64,000 nucleotides of DNA, taken from contig NZ_LT707006.1 of NCBI RefSeq assembly GCF_900155865.1, positions 529,490-593,489 of the forward strand, given 5' to 3'. Below are positions 53,332 through 60,278 of the stretch, in pieces (positions within the stretch are counted from its first letter, which is position 1; the number at the start of each line of letters is the position of its first letter). This DNA is from Bacteroides bouchesdurhonensis (GTDB taxonomy: Bacteria; Bacteroidota; Bacteroidia; Bacteroidales; Bacteroidaceae). The notes under the pieces are model-generated. The model had not been told where the DNA came from. It saw only the letters and a program-made list of their open reading frames with translations, and did no database searches. The position numbers and the translations under genes are program-made.

Positions 53332-54861
53332 ATGGCACAGAAGACATCCATCAACATCAAGCCGTGCAACATCGGCAGCAGCGAAGCGCACAACAGGCGG
53401 ACAGCGGAATACATCACCAATATCCGCAAGGAGAAGTTCTACATCCGTACCGACATCATGGCAGGAAACGAGGCATGGGTATCACCTGATTTCGGTGAAG
53501 CCACGCTCACCGACCGCTACAATCAGATAGCCGCTATGGTCAAGGAAAAGACAGGACGGGCGATGCAGACCAAAGACCGGGAAAGGGTGAACAAGAAGAC
53601 TGGTAAGGTGACCATAGTCCGTGGCAGCACTCCGCTCAAGGAGGGCGTGGTCGTCATCAAGGACGACACCACGATGGAGCAACTGCGGCACTTCTGCGAG
53701 GTGTGTAAGCAGAGTTGGGGAATCACAGCCCTGCAAGTGTTCATCCACCGTGACGAGGGACATTACGGAACACCCGGCGACAATGCCACATGGAAGCCCA
53801 ACCTCCACGCCCACATCGTATGGGACTGGATGAACCACGACACGGGCAAATCCTGCAAACTGGACGAGAAAGCCATGAGCGAGATGCAGACCGTTTTGGC
53901 TGAGTGTCTGGAAATGGAAAGGGGCACCTCAAAGGAGGTGACGGGAAAGGAACATCTGGAGCGCACGGACTTCATCATCGCCAAGCAGAAACAGGAAGCG
54001 GAACAGGCGAAAGCCGCAAGGCAAGCCGCCATCGCCGCCAAGGAGAAAGCCGAAGCGGAACTTATGTTTGTGGAGGGCGAGAGCAAGGCGAAAGAACAAT
54101 ACAGCCTTTCCCTCGACAGCGAGATTGCCGAAAAGGAGAAGCAACTCAAGGACGAGCGCAAGGCGAAAGTGGACAGCATACTGGACAGTGTCGGCAGTCT
54201 TGTGGGGGTCGGTAAATCCGCAGCGGTCGAAAAGGAAAATGCCAAGCTGAAAGCCGAGAACGAGCGCATGAAGAAAGCCTTTGCCGAAGCCGTAAAGGAC
54301 AAGGTGGAGGAACGGACAAAGGCATTGGTCGCAGAAAAGCAGAAAGCCGAAACGGAACGTGACAGGGCTTTGGTGCAGAGCCGTTCACTTGCCATTGATA
54401 GGGACAAGGCGGTACGGCAGCTTCAGGAGCAGAAAGACAACGAGCGACAGCGCATCAGCCAAGCGGTAAACCAAGCCACGGCAGAGAAAGACAAGACCAT
54501 CCGCCTGTTGCAGAGTACGCTGAAAGCGAGCAGGCATGTCCTAAGCCTGTTTGCGGATATGCTCTACAAGGCAAGTGAGGTTTTCCGGCGAGCCATTGAT
54601 GCGATTATCCATTTCGGTACGGAACAGCACAAGTCCATCTTTGCACCCTCCGAAGCCGCCGACATCAAGAGCGTGATGCAGGAGTACGGGGAAACGACCG
54701 AACAGCAGAATGCGGTCGGCGCATGGCTCTGTGATTATGCGGAGAGCCGACAGCCGTTTGACGAAATAAAACATCGCCATACACTCAAAGAGGTTGGCGA
54801 TGTGGCAGAAGGTAAGTATGATTGGAAAATAGAGAGTATACAACAAAGATTACAAAGATGA
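53332..54861 (+). CDS. MobV-family relaxase (plasmid recombination/mobilization enzyme)
   Basis: In this 509-residue protein, the N-terminal 200 residues carry the Mob_Pre fold. The block HRDEGHYGTPG (His139, Asp141, Glu142) and PNLHAHIVWDW (Asn157, His159, His161) is the MobV metal and catalytic region. Residues about 215-400 are a long coiled coil, with many A/E/K heptads. The enzyme nicks at oriT and pilots the strand during mobilization. It lies downstream of the repeat cluster at 53139-53304. Confidence 0.93.
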   Translation: MAQKTSINIKPCNIGSSEAHNRRTAEYITNIRKEKFYIRTDIMAGNEAWVSPDFGEATLTDRYNQIAAMVKEKTGRAMQTKDRERVNKKTGKVTIVRGSTPLKEGVVVIKDDTTMEQLRHFCEVCKQSWGITALQVFIHRDEGHYGTPGDNATWKPNLHAHIVWDWMNHDTGKSCKLDEKAMSEMQTVLAECLEMERGTSKEVTGKEHLERTDFIIAKQKQEAEQAKAARQAAIAAKEKAEAELMFVEGESKAKEQYSLSLDSEIAEKEKQLKDERKAKVDSILDSVGSLVGVGKSAAVEKENAKLKAENERMKKAFAEAVKDKVEERTKALVAEKQKAETERDRALVQSRSLAIDRDKAVRQLQEQKDNERQRISQAVNQATAEKDKTIRLLQSTLKASRHVLSLFADMLYKASEVFRRAIDAIIHFGTEQHKSIFAPSEAADIKSVMQEYGETTEQQNAVGAWLCDYAESRQPFDEIKHRHTLKEVGDVAEGKYDWKIESIQQRLQR

Positions 54862-54869
54862 TATTGGAT

Positions 54870-55439
54870 CTAAATATCATCCAAATCGCTTTGAATTTTG
54901 GCTTCTACATTTTGAGAATCACGATAGCGAATCAGCACCATACCTTCGTAAACCCCAGAGGATTTTTCAATTGAAAGTTGTATATCTCCACCTGTCACTT
55001 CCCATGCACTACCATATACAACTGTTCCTTGATGGACTTCTGCCATTAAAGCAGTATTGGAATCAGAAAGGGCTGGATTTTTTTCTTTTGAGATAGACGG
55101 CTTACCATATTTGCGAGTATACAAATCTTTATAGTAGTCATAGGTGTTAACGAGAGTGTTCCATTCTCCGCTCGGTTCAAACAACACAACTACAGCAAAA
55201 ACATTTTTCCCATCGTCTGTAGCAGTTACACCTACAGTCGCTTCACTGCCAGTAAAATCCCCTGTAAACAAAGAGATATTGTTTTCCTGCCCGATAGAAG
55301 TAAATCCTTTGGTTTTTAGTTTTTGACAAAACTCGGTCATGCTTCCTTCAATAGGAATCCCTTTGAATGAAAGGTGTTCTTGTGCCATGATGTTAATGAC
55401 AGCTAAGAATACGGCTAAAGAGGCTAGAATCTTTTTCAT
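54870..55439 (-). CDS. Secreted hypothetical protein, 189 residues
   Basis: The protein has a signal peptide ending near IMAQEH (residue 20), so the mature protein is periplasmic or secreted. No named domain is recognised. Its pattern (FKGIPIEGSMTEFCQKLKTKGF, then DYYKDLYTRKYGKP) recurs in small Bacteroides envelope proteins. It is convergent with the relaxase gene, 8 bases away, and lower in G+C than that gene. Confidence 0.55.
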   Translation of the reverse strand: MKKILASLAVFLAVINIMAQEHLSFKGIPIEGSMTEFCQKLKTKGFTSIGQENNISLFTGDFTGSEATVGVTATDDGKNVFAVVVLFEPSGEWNTLVNTYDYYKDLYTRKYGKPSISKEKNPALSDSNTALMAEVHQGTVVYGSAWEVTGGDIQLSIEKSSGVYEGMVLIRYRDSQNVEAKIQSDLDDI

Positions 55440-55504
55440 AATTTATGATGGTTGATTTGTTATAGTTACAAATTTACTCATTTTTAGCCATATAGCAAAT
55501 TATT

Positions 55505-56542
55505 TTAGCAATAATCGTCAATTCCATCTTCACCATCCCATTCTAAACCTTGGGCTAATGTAAAAGCCTTTCGTGCGCCCTGTTCCTCAAAGAATGTTTG
55601 TCCCTCGTGAATATATTTATCACCTTCAAATGACACAGTAATCAAAGAGAATTTCTTGATGCCATCATCTGCATGGGTTCTGATTAAAAGGGAGTCCCCT
55701 TTCAAGGCGAAATCGTCAATATAATGAGTGGAATATTCATTCTTGGTAACGATAGCCCCTTTTTTAAGCATCTTGGAATATGTTTCCAATGGTTCTTCAT
55801 CCCAACGAATTGGGCATAGCGGAAATTCTGTCGGTGTACGCCAATACTTTTGCATCGCAGTCGGTGATAGCGATTCAGTCAGAATGTCTTGCTTGTATTC
55901 TACGGCAGAGAATTCTGATTGGCTACTGGGTACAGAACTGTATTTAGAAAATGGCTCAATGTGTTCGTGGCGTTTGGTCGGTGCATAAATCCACTCGCCC
56001 ATAGTACCATTGCTTGTGTTTGTTGGGGCAGATGGTGTTTCCGCCCATAATTTCAAGCGTTCATATGAAGCCTTTGCTTCCTCGGCGGAAACAGTCCGCA
56101 TCCATGCAAAGTTTGGGTTGTCATTGGCAAATTCCTGTATGATTGAAGGGTCGTTTATGAATGCTTCAATACTCCCACATAGAAACTCTATTCTCTTTCT
56201 TGTAATAGGATTTAGCAAAACATTTTCCAACTTTGTTAACCACCTTAGATTTTGAGGGCGATTGTTTCGTCTATTGGTGTCTATATGGTCAACAACATGT
56301 TGGGGTGTAGGTGGCTCCCCTAAGAAAGCATAGGCAACAATGCGATGTACTCTTTCGCCGCCAATAATCATATATCCAGTTTGTTCATTAGCTTTTCCGA
56401 ATGTCCAAATATCATCTTCTTTCCTCACTCTTTTACCTATGCGAGAATGGCGCAATACCGCCCCATTGTCACGGACAGAGTAGGTTTCACCTTTGTAGAT
56501 GCAATCCTTAACCTCCTTATAATCATCCAATAAATTTCTCAT
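55505..56542 (-). CDS. HNH endonuclease-like protein
   Basis: This 345-residue protein has an HNH core at about residues 65-110: VHRIVAYAFLG, then VDHIDTNRRNNRPQNLRWL, with His and Asp ligands in the usual order and the preceding NUMOD4-like GKYEV-type fold replaced by YSVRDNGAVLRHS. The remaining 230 residues match nothing recognised and have a late acidic beta-rich part. It starts 2 bases after the HTH gene, so the two are coupled. It may be a defence nuclease or a homing-type endonuclease. Confidence 0.75.
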   Translation of the reverse strand: MRNLLDDYKEVKDCIYKGETYSVRDNGAVLRHSRIGKRVRKEDDIWTFGKANEQTGYMIIGGERVHRIVAYAFLGEPPTPQHVVDHIDTNRRNNRPQNLRWLTKLENVLLNPITRKRIEFLCGSIEAFINDPSIIQEFANDNPNFAWMRTVSAEEAKASYERLKLWAETPSAPTNTSNGTMGEWIYAPTKRHEHIEPFSKYSSVPSSQSEFSAVEYKQDILTESLSPTAMQKYWRTPTEFPLCPIRWDEEPLETYSKMLKKGAIVTKNEYSTHYIDDFALKGDSLLIRTHADDGIKKFSLITVSFEGDKYIHEGQTFFEEQGARKAFTLAQGLEWDGEDGIDDYC

Positions 56543-56544
56543 TA

Positions 56545-57171
56545 TTACCTCCGTCCAAATCTGTCATAGGTTTCAAAAGCTAACAGCAAAACTTTTCTCC
56601 ATTCGTCTTGTGTCTTGTAATCCAGCTTTACATTTACACAGACTGACCCATAGACGACATTAGTGCAGACTTCGACTTCACAGTTATTCGTGCTGTCGTG
56701 GACTACTCCAATAGGAAGCGCAAGGTTGTTGCCGATTCGCTCTTGGAGAGTGTCTCCGATGGTGAAAGTTATGAAATAGTCGGGCAATCCAAAATCTGGT
56801 GTAGCACAATCTTCATAGCCAGAATCGTCCAATTTACAGAAGATAATTGTAGACGGTTTTCCCAATTCTCGCAATATATTCGGTACGACCTCAAAGAATT
56901 GTGATACTGCCTTTTGCTTTTTTACATCAGCCCCACTCATTTCTTCTTCATTTATCAATTCAAGGTCATCGGCAAGCTCTTTGAAAAAGTTCTGCCTTAA
57001 AACCTTTGATATTTGTTTAAGCTGTACGATGTCAATTTTGCTGCGCTTGAATATGTCATACACATTGTTCCTTTGGCAGCAAATCAATCGTGCAAACTCT
57101 GTGATTGGAATTTGCTGTTTCCTCACCTCCTTTTCGATGAGTTTGCCAATGGTTAATTTTTCGCTTTCCAT
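56545..57171 (-). CDS. HTH regulator paired with the HNH gene
   Basis: This 208-residue protein has an N-terminal helix-turn-helix (IGKLIEKEVRKQQIPITEFARLICCQRNNVYDIFKRS, about residues 8-43) of the XRE type. The C-terminal two-thirds is beta-rich with no recognised domain (FFEVVPNILRELGKPSTIIF, VCVNVKLDYKTQDEW). It probably controls its own unit; its -7 box lies 21 bases upstream. Confidence 0.7.
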   Translation of the reverse strand: MESEKLTIGKLIEKEVRKQQIPITEFARLICCQRNNVYDIFKRSKIDIVQLKQISKVLRQNFFKELADDLELINEEEMSGADVKKQKAVSQFFEVVPNILRELGKPSTIIFCKLDDSGYEDCATPDFGLPDYFITFTIGDTLQERIGNNLALPIGVVHDSTNNCEVEVCTNVVYGSVCVNVKLDYKTQDEWRKVLLLAFETYDRFGRR

Positions 57172-57192
57172 ATTGCATAATATTTATGGATA

Positions 57193-57200
57193 CAAAGTTA
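57193..57200 (-). promoter_or_regulatory. -7 box of the HTH/HNH unit
   Basis: Reads TAACTTTG on the minus strand, 21 bases before the start codon. Confidence 0.5.
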
Positions 57201-57397
57201 CAGAACAAAATATACGCAAAGAAAAAATAGGTGTATCATGTTATTGTGCATAATGTATTAATTTCAAGAATACTCAATAATTCCCCGACAAGTTATTGCG
57301 GTCTCATCTTATCCCTTACACGAATAATCGCAATGATTTATTTAAAGGCCAGATTTAGCCACTCTTTCTATTTAAAAATCTATAAAAACTCTCTGTA

Positions 57398-57410
57398 ATT
57401 TCATGGAATT
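57398..57410 (+). repeat. Element-end direct repeat, right copy
   Basis: ATTTCATGGAATT, identical to 45459-45471. Confidence 0.55.
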
Positions 57411-57444
57411 GCAAAAGGCCATTATTACAGAGTTTCGCCTCAAA

Positions 57445-57463
57445 AAGGTCACCTGAAGGTCAC
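57445..57463 (+). repeat. Arm-type repeat, right copy
   Basis: AAGGTCACCTGAAGGTCAC, identical to 45562-45580 and in the same orientation. Confidence 0.65.
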
Positions 57464-57470
57464 TGTATAT

Positions 57471-57512
57471 AAGAATCAAGCACTTACAAATATTTGTAAG
57501 TGCTTGATTCTT
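57471..57512. terminator. 42 bp perfect palindrome next to the tRNA 3' end
   Basis: Two 21-base halves meet at 57491/57492 with no mismatch. It follows the tRNA by 4 bases on the minus strand and lies inside the element. It may act as an element-supplied terminator or processing signal, in place of the displaced one at 45359-45401. The T tract is weak. Confidence 0.55.
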
Positions 57513-57514
57513 AG

Positions 57515-57561
57515 TGTGGACCAGCCAGGGCTTGAACCTGGGACCTCCAGATTATGAGTCT
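57515..57561 (-). repeat. Right attachment site: 3' half of the intact tRNA(CAT)
   Basis: Matches 45401-45447 at 45 of 47 bases. Identity ends at 57561 just past the anticodon loop, so crossover lies in the anticodon-to-3' region. Confidence 0.85.
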
Positions 57562-57590
57562 GTTGCTCTAACCAACTGAGCTACAAGTCC
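57517..57590 (-). tRNA. tRNA with CAT anticodon (elongator Met, or Ile2)
   Basis: On the minus strand a 74-base cloverleaf is visible: acceptor GGACTTG, D-arm GCTC..GAGC, anticodon loop CTCATAA with CAT at 57556-57554, T-arm CCAGG-TTCAAGC-CCTGG, and discriminator A73. CCA is not encoded. The sequence fits elongator tRNA-Met best, but an Ile2 tRNA with a modified C34 cannot be excluded by eye. Two non-canonical pairs (U6-U67, A27-G43) are seen. The 3' half doubles as an attachment site. Confidence 0.88.
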
Positions 57591-57617
57591 GATGTATCCT
57601 TTTATTGGATGCGGTGA

Positions 57618-57625
57618 CAAAAGTA
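57618..57625 (-). promoter_or_regulatory. -7 box of the tRNA gene
   Basis: Reads TACTTTTG on the minus strand, 27 bases before the tRNA 5' end. Confidence 0.55.
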
Positions 57626-57682
57626 GTTCTTTTTGTCGAATTATGCAAGTTCTTTTAATAAAAATCTGTAAATCCTTTCTTC

Positions 57683-57994
57683 TCAGAACTTATATTTTCG
57701 TTTTGGATTCTTAGGGAACCAACCTTTTCTTACTCGATCTTCTTGTTCAAAGACTTCTTTTATAGTCCAGAATGAAGAAAAAGCAAATACACCTAATAAC
57801 GAAGAAAGAATCACATTATCAATACTTAGTGAGGCAATGATACCTGCAATGCCAAGTATAAGGAATATCCACCAACATCTTGTTCCCCAATGATATTCAG
57901 CCTTTACTACTATAGGATGAAAAAGACCGATAATTAAAAAGGTGCAGATTCCGATGAATAATCCAGCCAGATGATATTCATTCAGAAACTCCAT
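57683..57994 (-). CDS. DUF4491 family membrane protein
   Basis: This 103-residue protein has three hydrophobic helices (GLFIGICTFLIIGLFHPIVV, WWIFLILGIAGIIASLSI, VILSSLLGVFAFSSFW) and a basic C-terminal tail. The pattern fits the small Bacteroidetes DUF4491 family; function is unknown. It starts 4 bases after the Lrp-type gene and should be co-transcribed with it. Confidence 0.75.
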   Translation of the reverse strand: MEFLNEYHLAGLFIGICTFLIIGLFHPIVVKAEYHWGTRCWWIFLILGIAGIIASLSIDNVILSSLLGVFAFSSFWTIKEVFEQEDRVRKGWFPKNPKRKYKF

Positions 57995-57998
57995 TGGG

Positions 57999-58463
57999 TT
58001 ATTTTTCTATGCGAATTGGAATTTCTTTTTTAATACTTTGCTCCAGAGAGATTAATGTCTCTGTAGCAACTACGCCTGGAATTTCTTGCATTTTGTTATT
58101 AAGTAGGTCCATCAGGTGTTCGTTGTCACAAGCATAAAGTTTAGTTAGCATGGTATAAGGACCTGTAGTAAAGTGGCATTCCACAATCTCAGGAATTTTT
58201 TGTAATTCTGCTACTACAGATTTATACATGGAACCTTTTTCCAACTTGATACCGACATAGGTGCAAGTTCTGTATCCCAGAGATTTCGGATTCACATGAT
58301 AACCTGAGCCTACAATAACTCCGAGATCAATCAGTCTCTGTACACGTTGATGAATGGCTGCGCGTGATACACCACACTCAGCTGCTACATCTTTGAAAGG
58401 GATACGGGCATTCTGCGAGATGATCTCTAGGATTTGTCTGTCGAGGTTGTCTATTTTTTCCAT
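57999..58463 (-). CDS. Lrp/AsnC-family transcriptional regulator
   Basis: This 154-residue protein has an N-terminal AsnC HTH (NLDRQILEIISQNARIPFKDVAAECGVSRAAIHQRVQRLIDLGVI, residues 5-50) and a C-terminal RAM (AsnC-type ligand-binding) domain (ECHFTTGPYTMLTKLYACDNEHLMDLL). Such proteins sense amino acids or related metabolites and form octamers. Target genes are unknown. Confidence 0.92.
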   Translation of the reverse strand: MEKIDNLDRQILEIISQNARIPFKDVAAECGVSRAAIHQRVQRLIDLGVIVGSGYHVNPKSLGYRTCTYVGIKLEKGSMYKSVVAELQKIPEIVECHFTTGPYTMLTKLYACDNEHLMDLLNNKMQEIPGVVATETLISLEQSIKKEIPIRIEK

Positions 58464-58503
58464 AATAATAAATTATATTTTCCAGTTGTTATCAAATAGT
58501 AAG

Positions 58504-58511
58504 CAAATATA
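58504..58511 (-). promoter_or_regulatory. -7 box of the Lrp/DUF4491 unit
   Basis: Reads TATATTTG on the minus strand, 40 bases before the start codon. Confidence 0.6.
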
Positions 58512-58562
58512 GAGATTTATTTTAATTCTTCTTCTTTTTCGAGAAAAAAAAGAGGAAAAAGC

Positions 58563-58600
58563 AAAAAAAAGAGATGCAAGCGAGTTGCACCTCTTTTTTT
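58563..58600. terminator. Bidirectional-looking terminator of the FKBP genes
   Basis: GAGATGCAA and TTGCACCTC form an imperfect stem flanked by A and T runs on both sides. It ends the minus-strand FKBP transcript. Confidence 0.8.
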
Positions 58601-58623
58601 CTTTATTTAAGCCAAGACTTTTC

Positions 58624-59505
58624 TTATTTCTTGTCCGGTTCGATTTCCACTAATTCAACTTCGAATATTAAAGTAGAGAACGGTTTGATCTGACCAGACT
58701 CTCTAGCACCGTAAGCAAGTTCCTGAGGAATATAAAGTTCCCATTTTGAACCTACAGGCATCATAGTCAGAGCTTCTGTCCAACCTTTGATTACTTGGTT
58801 AGCACGGAAAGTAGCAGGTGCATTACGTTTGTAAGAGCTGTCAAATTCAGTTCCGTCAATCAAAGTTCCTTTATAGTTTACTTTTACTTTGCTAGAGTCA
58901 GCAGGAATTGCTCCTGTACCTTCAGTGATAACTTTGTATTGAAGTCCGCTAGGAGTAGTTTTTACACCATCTTTAGTCTTGTTTTCAGCCAGGAATTTTT
59001 CACCTGCAGCTTTATTGTCTGCATATTTTTCTTCCATAGCTTTTGCTTTAACGGCTTCCATAGCTGTACGAGTATATATCTGCGCTTCATCCATAGACAT
59101 CAAACCACCTTTCTCTAAAGCACCCGCGATGAAACCTGCCATGAAGTTATCTTTGCTGATAGTTTTAAGAGAGTCACCGGCAAATAATTCTTGGTTGATA
59201 TTCTTAATCATACCATTAGCACCGTTGATTTGTTGACCGATCTGCAAACCTGCCATATAAGCAATTTCTTTCTTGCTTGTCTTGTCAGCACCTTCGTTCA
59301 AACCTTTGATAAATTCTGCCATATAAGCAGTATCTACACCCAGACGTCCTACCAGATAATCTTTCAGACCTTGAGTCTGAGCCATACCAATTGAATAAGA
59401 CAATGAATCGATGTCTGATTTCAGGTTTGCTTTAGGAGCTTGTGCTGTACAAGAAGCAAGACTTGCAGCAGCAGCGATTGCCATAAAAATACTAACTTTT
59501 TTCAT
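58624..59505 (-). CDS. FKBP-type peptidyl-prolyl isomerase lipoprotein
   Basis: This 293-residue lipoprotein (lipobox LASC, Cys19) has an N-terminal dimerisation region with the FkpA-like YSIGMAQTQGLKDYL pattern, and a C-terminal FKBP domain from about residue 185 (GLQYKVITEGTGA, VKVNYKGTLIDGTEFDSS, VIKGWTEALTMMPVGSKWELYIP, YGARESGQIKPFSTLIFEVELVEI). It should catalyse proline isomerisation and chaperone proteins in the periplasm. It is preceded by a related FKBP gene without a signal. Confidence 0.93.
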   Translation of the reverse strand: MKKVSIFMAIAAAASLASCTAQAPKANLKSDIDSLSYSIGMAQTQGLKDYLVGRLGVDTAYMAEFIKGLNEGADKTSKKEIAYMAGLQIGQQINGANGMIKNINQELFAGDSLKTISKDNFMAGFIAGALEKGGLMSMDEAQIYTRTAMEAVKAKAMEEKYADNKAAGEKFLAENKTKDGVKTTPSGLQYKVITEGTGAIPADSSKVKVNYKGTLIDGTEFDSSYKRNAPATFRANQVIKGWTEALTMMPVGSKWELYIPQELAYGARESGQIKPFSTLIFEVELVEIEPDKK

Positions 59506-59525
59506 GTTGCTTTGAAATTTTTTAT

Positions 59526-60110
59526 TTATAATACTTCAAGTAATTCTACTTCAAATACAAGTGTACTGTGAGGAGGAATCATTTCTCCGGCACCTTGTGC
59601 ACCGTAAGCTAACTCTGACGGAATATACAGTTTCCATTTTGAACCTTCTGGCATTAGCTGAAGAGCTTCTACCCATCCTGGAATCACTTGGTTTACTCCA
59701 AATACAGCAGGCTCACCACGTTTTATAGAACTATCAAACAATGTACCGTCGATCAACGTACCTTCGTAGTGGCATTTAACCTGATCGGTAGCCTTTGCCT
59801 GTTTGCCATTTCCTTCCTTGATAACTTCATATTGTAATCCGCTCGGAAGGGTAACAACATTAGCTCTTTTTTTGTTTTCTTCCAGAAAGACTTTACCCTG
59901 TTCAATACTGGCGGCACTCATTTTAGCTTCCAGCTCTTCAAAATATTTGTTTACTATTTCACGGGCTTCCGTATGACTGATTGCAGTCTGGTTACCTTCA
60001 AATACGTCTTTAATAGCTTGTGTAAAGTCATCTACCTCGATGCCTTTTGCTCCCATGCTTAATAAGTTTTGGCCTATTCCGAGACCAATAGCGTAACTAA
60101 ATTTATCCAT
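59526..60110 (-). CDS. FKBP-type peptidyl-prolyl isomerase (FklB-like, no signal)
   Basis: This 194-residue protein has the same layout as the next gene but no signal peptide, so it is probably cytoplasmic. The N-terminal YAIGLGIGQNLLSMGAKG region is followed by an FKBP domain (VKCHYEGTLIDGTLFDSS, VIPGWVEALQLMPEGSKWKLYIP, YGAQGAGEMIPPHSTLVFEVELLEV). It lies 20 bases upstream of the lipoprotein paralogue, indicating a gene duplication and likely co-transcription. Confidence 0.92.
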   Translation of the reverse strand: MDKFSYAIGLGIGQNLLSMGAKGIEVDDFTQAIKDVFEGNQTAISHTEAREIVNKYFEELEAKMSAASIEQGKVFLEENKKRANVVTLPSGLQYEVIKEGNGKQAKATDQVKCHYEGTLIDGTLFDSSIKRGEPAVFGVNQVIPGWVEALQLMPEGSKWKLYIPSELAYGAQGAGEMIPPHSTLVFEVELLEVL

Positions 60111-60185
60111 ATAATGTTTTTATTGGAGATTGAACTATGGTCCTTCATGACTTTAACATTCAATCAATTGCAATTTTATAAGCCG

Positions 60186-60193
60186 CAAAAGTA
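60186..60193 (-). promoter_or_regulatory. -7 box of the FKBP genes
   Basis: Reads TACTTTTG on the minus strand, 75 bases before the first FKBP start. Confidence 0.55.
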
Positions 60194-60278
60194 CACGTTT
60201 TATTTGAATGATTTAGCATTTAGTATTTAAAAATTCTTATATTGGCAAAAGTTCATTCTTTTCTTTATGATAACTTTC

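Larger units (their letters stand above)
45401..57561. mobile_element. 12.1 kb integrative mobilizable element in a tRNA(CAT) gene
   Basis: The element is framed by two 47 bp tRNA-derived direct repeats. Short repeats (13 bp and 19 bp) occur inside both ends in the same orientation. It encodes an integrase next to the left end, an excisionase-like HTH protein, an SF3-like helicase, a MobV relaxase with candidate oriT, and cargo on both strands. It lacks conjugation (tra) genes, so it should need a helper conjugative element. G+C changes sharply in the mobilization part, indicating mosaic origin. Confidence 0.85.

Noticed and set aside
52277..54407. Long minus-strand frames (about 215 codons each) opposite the mobilization genes
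   Set aside because: They are by-products of high G+C and biased codon use in the HTH and MobV genes; the encoded proteins are low-complexity Ser/Ala/Arg-rich.
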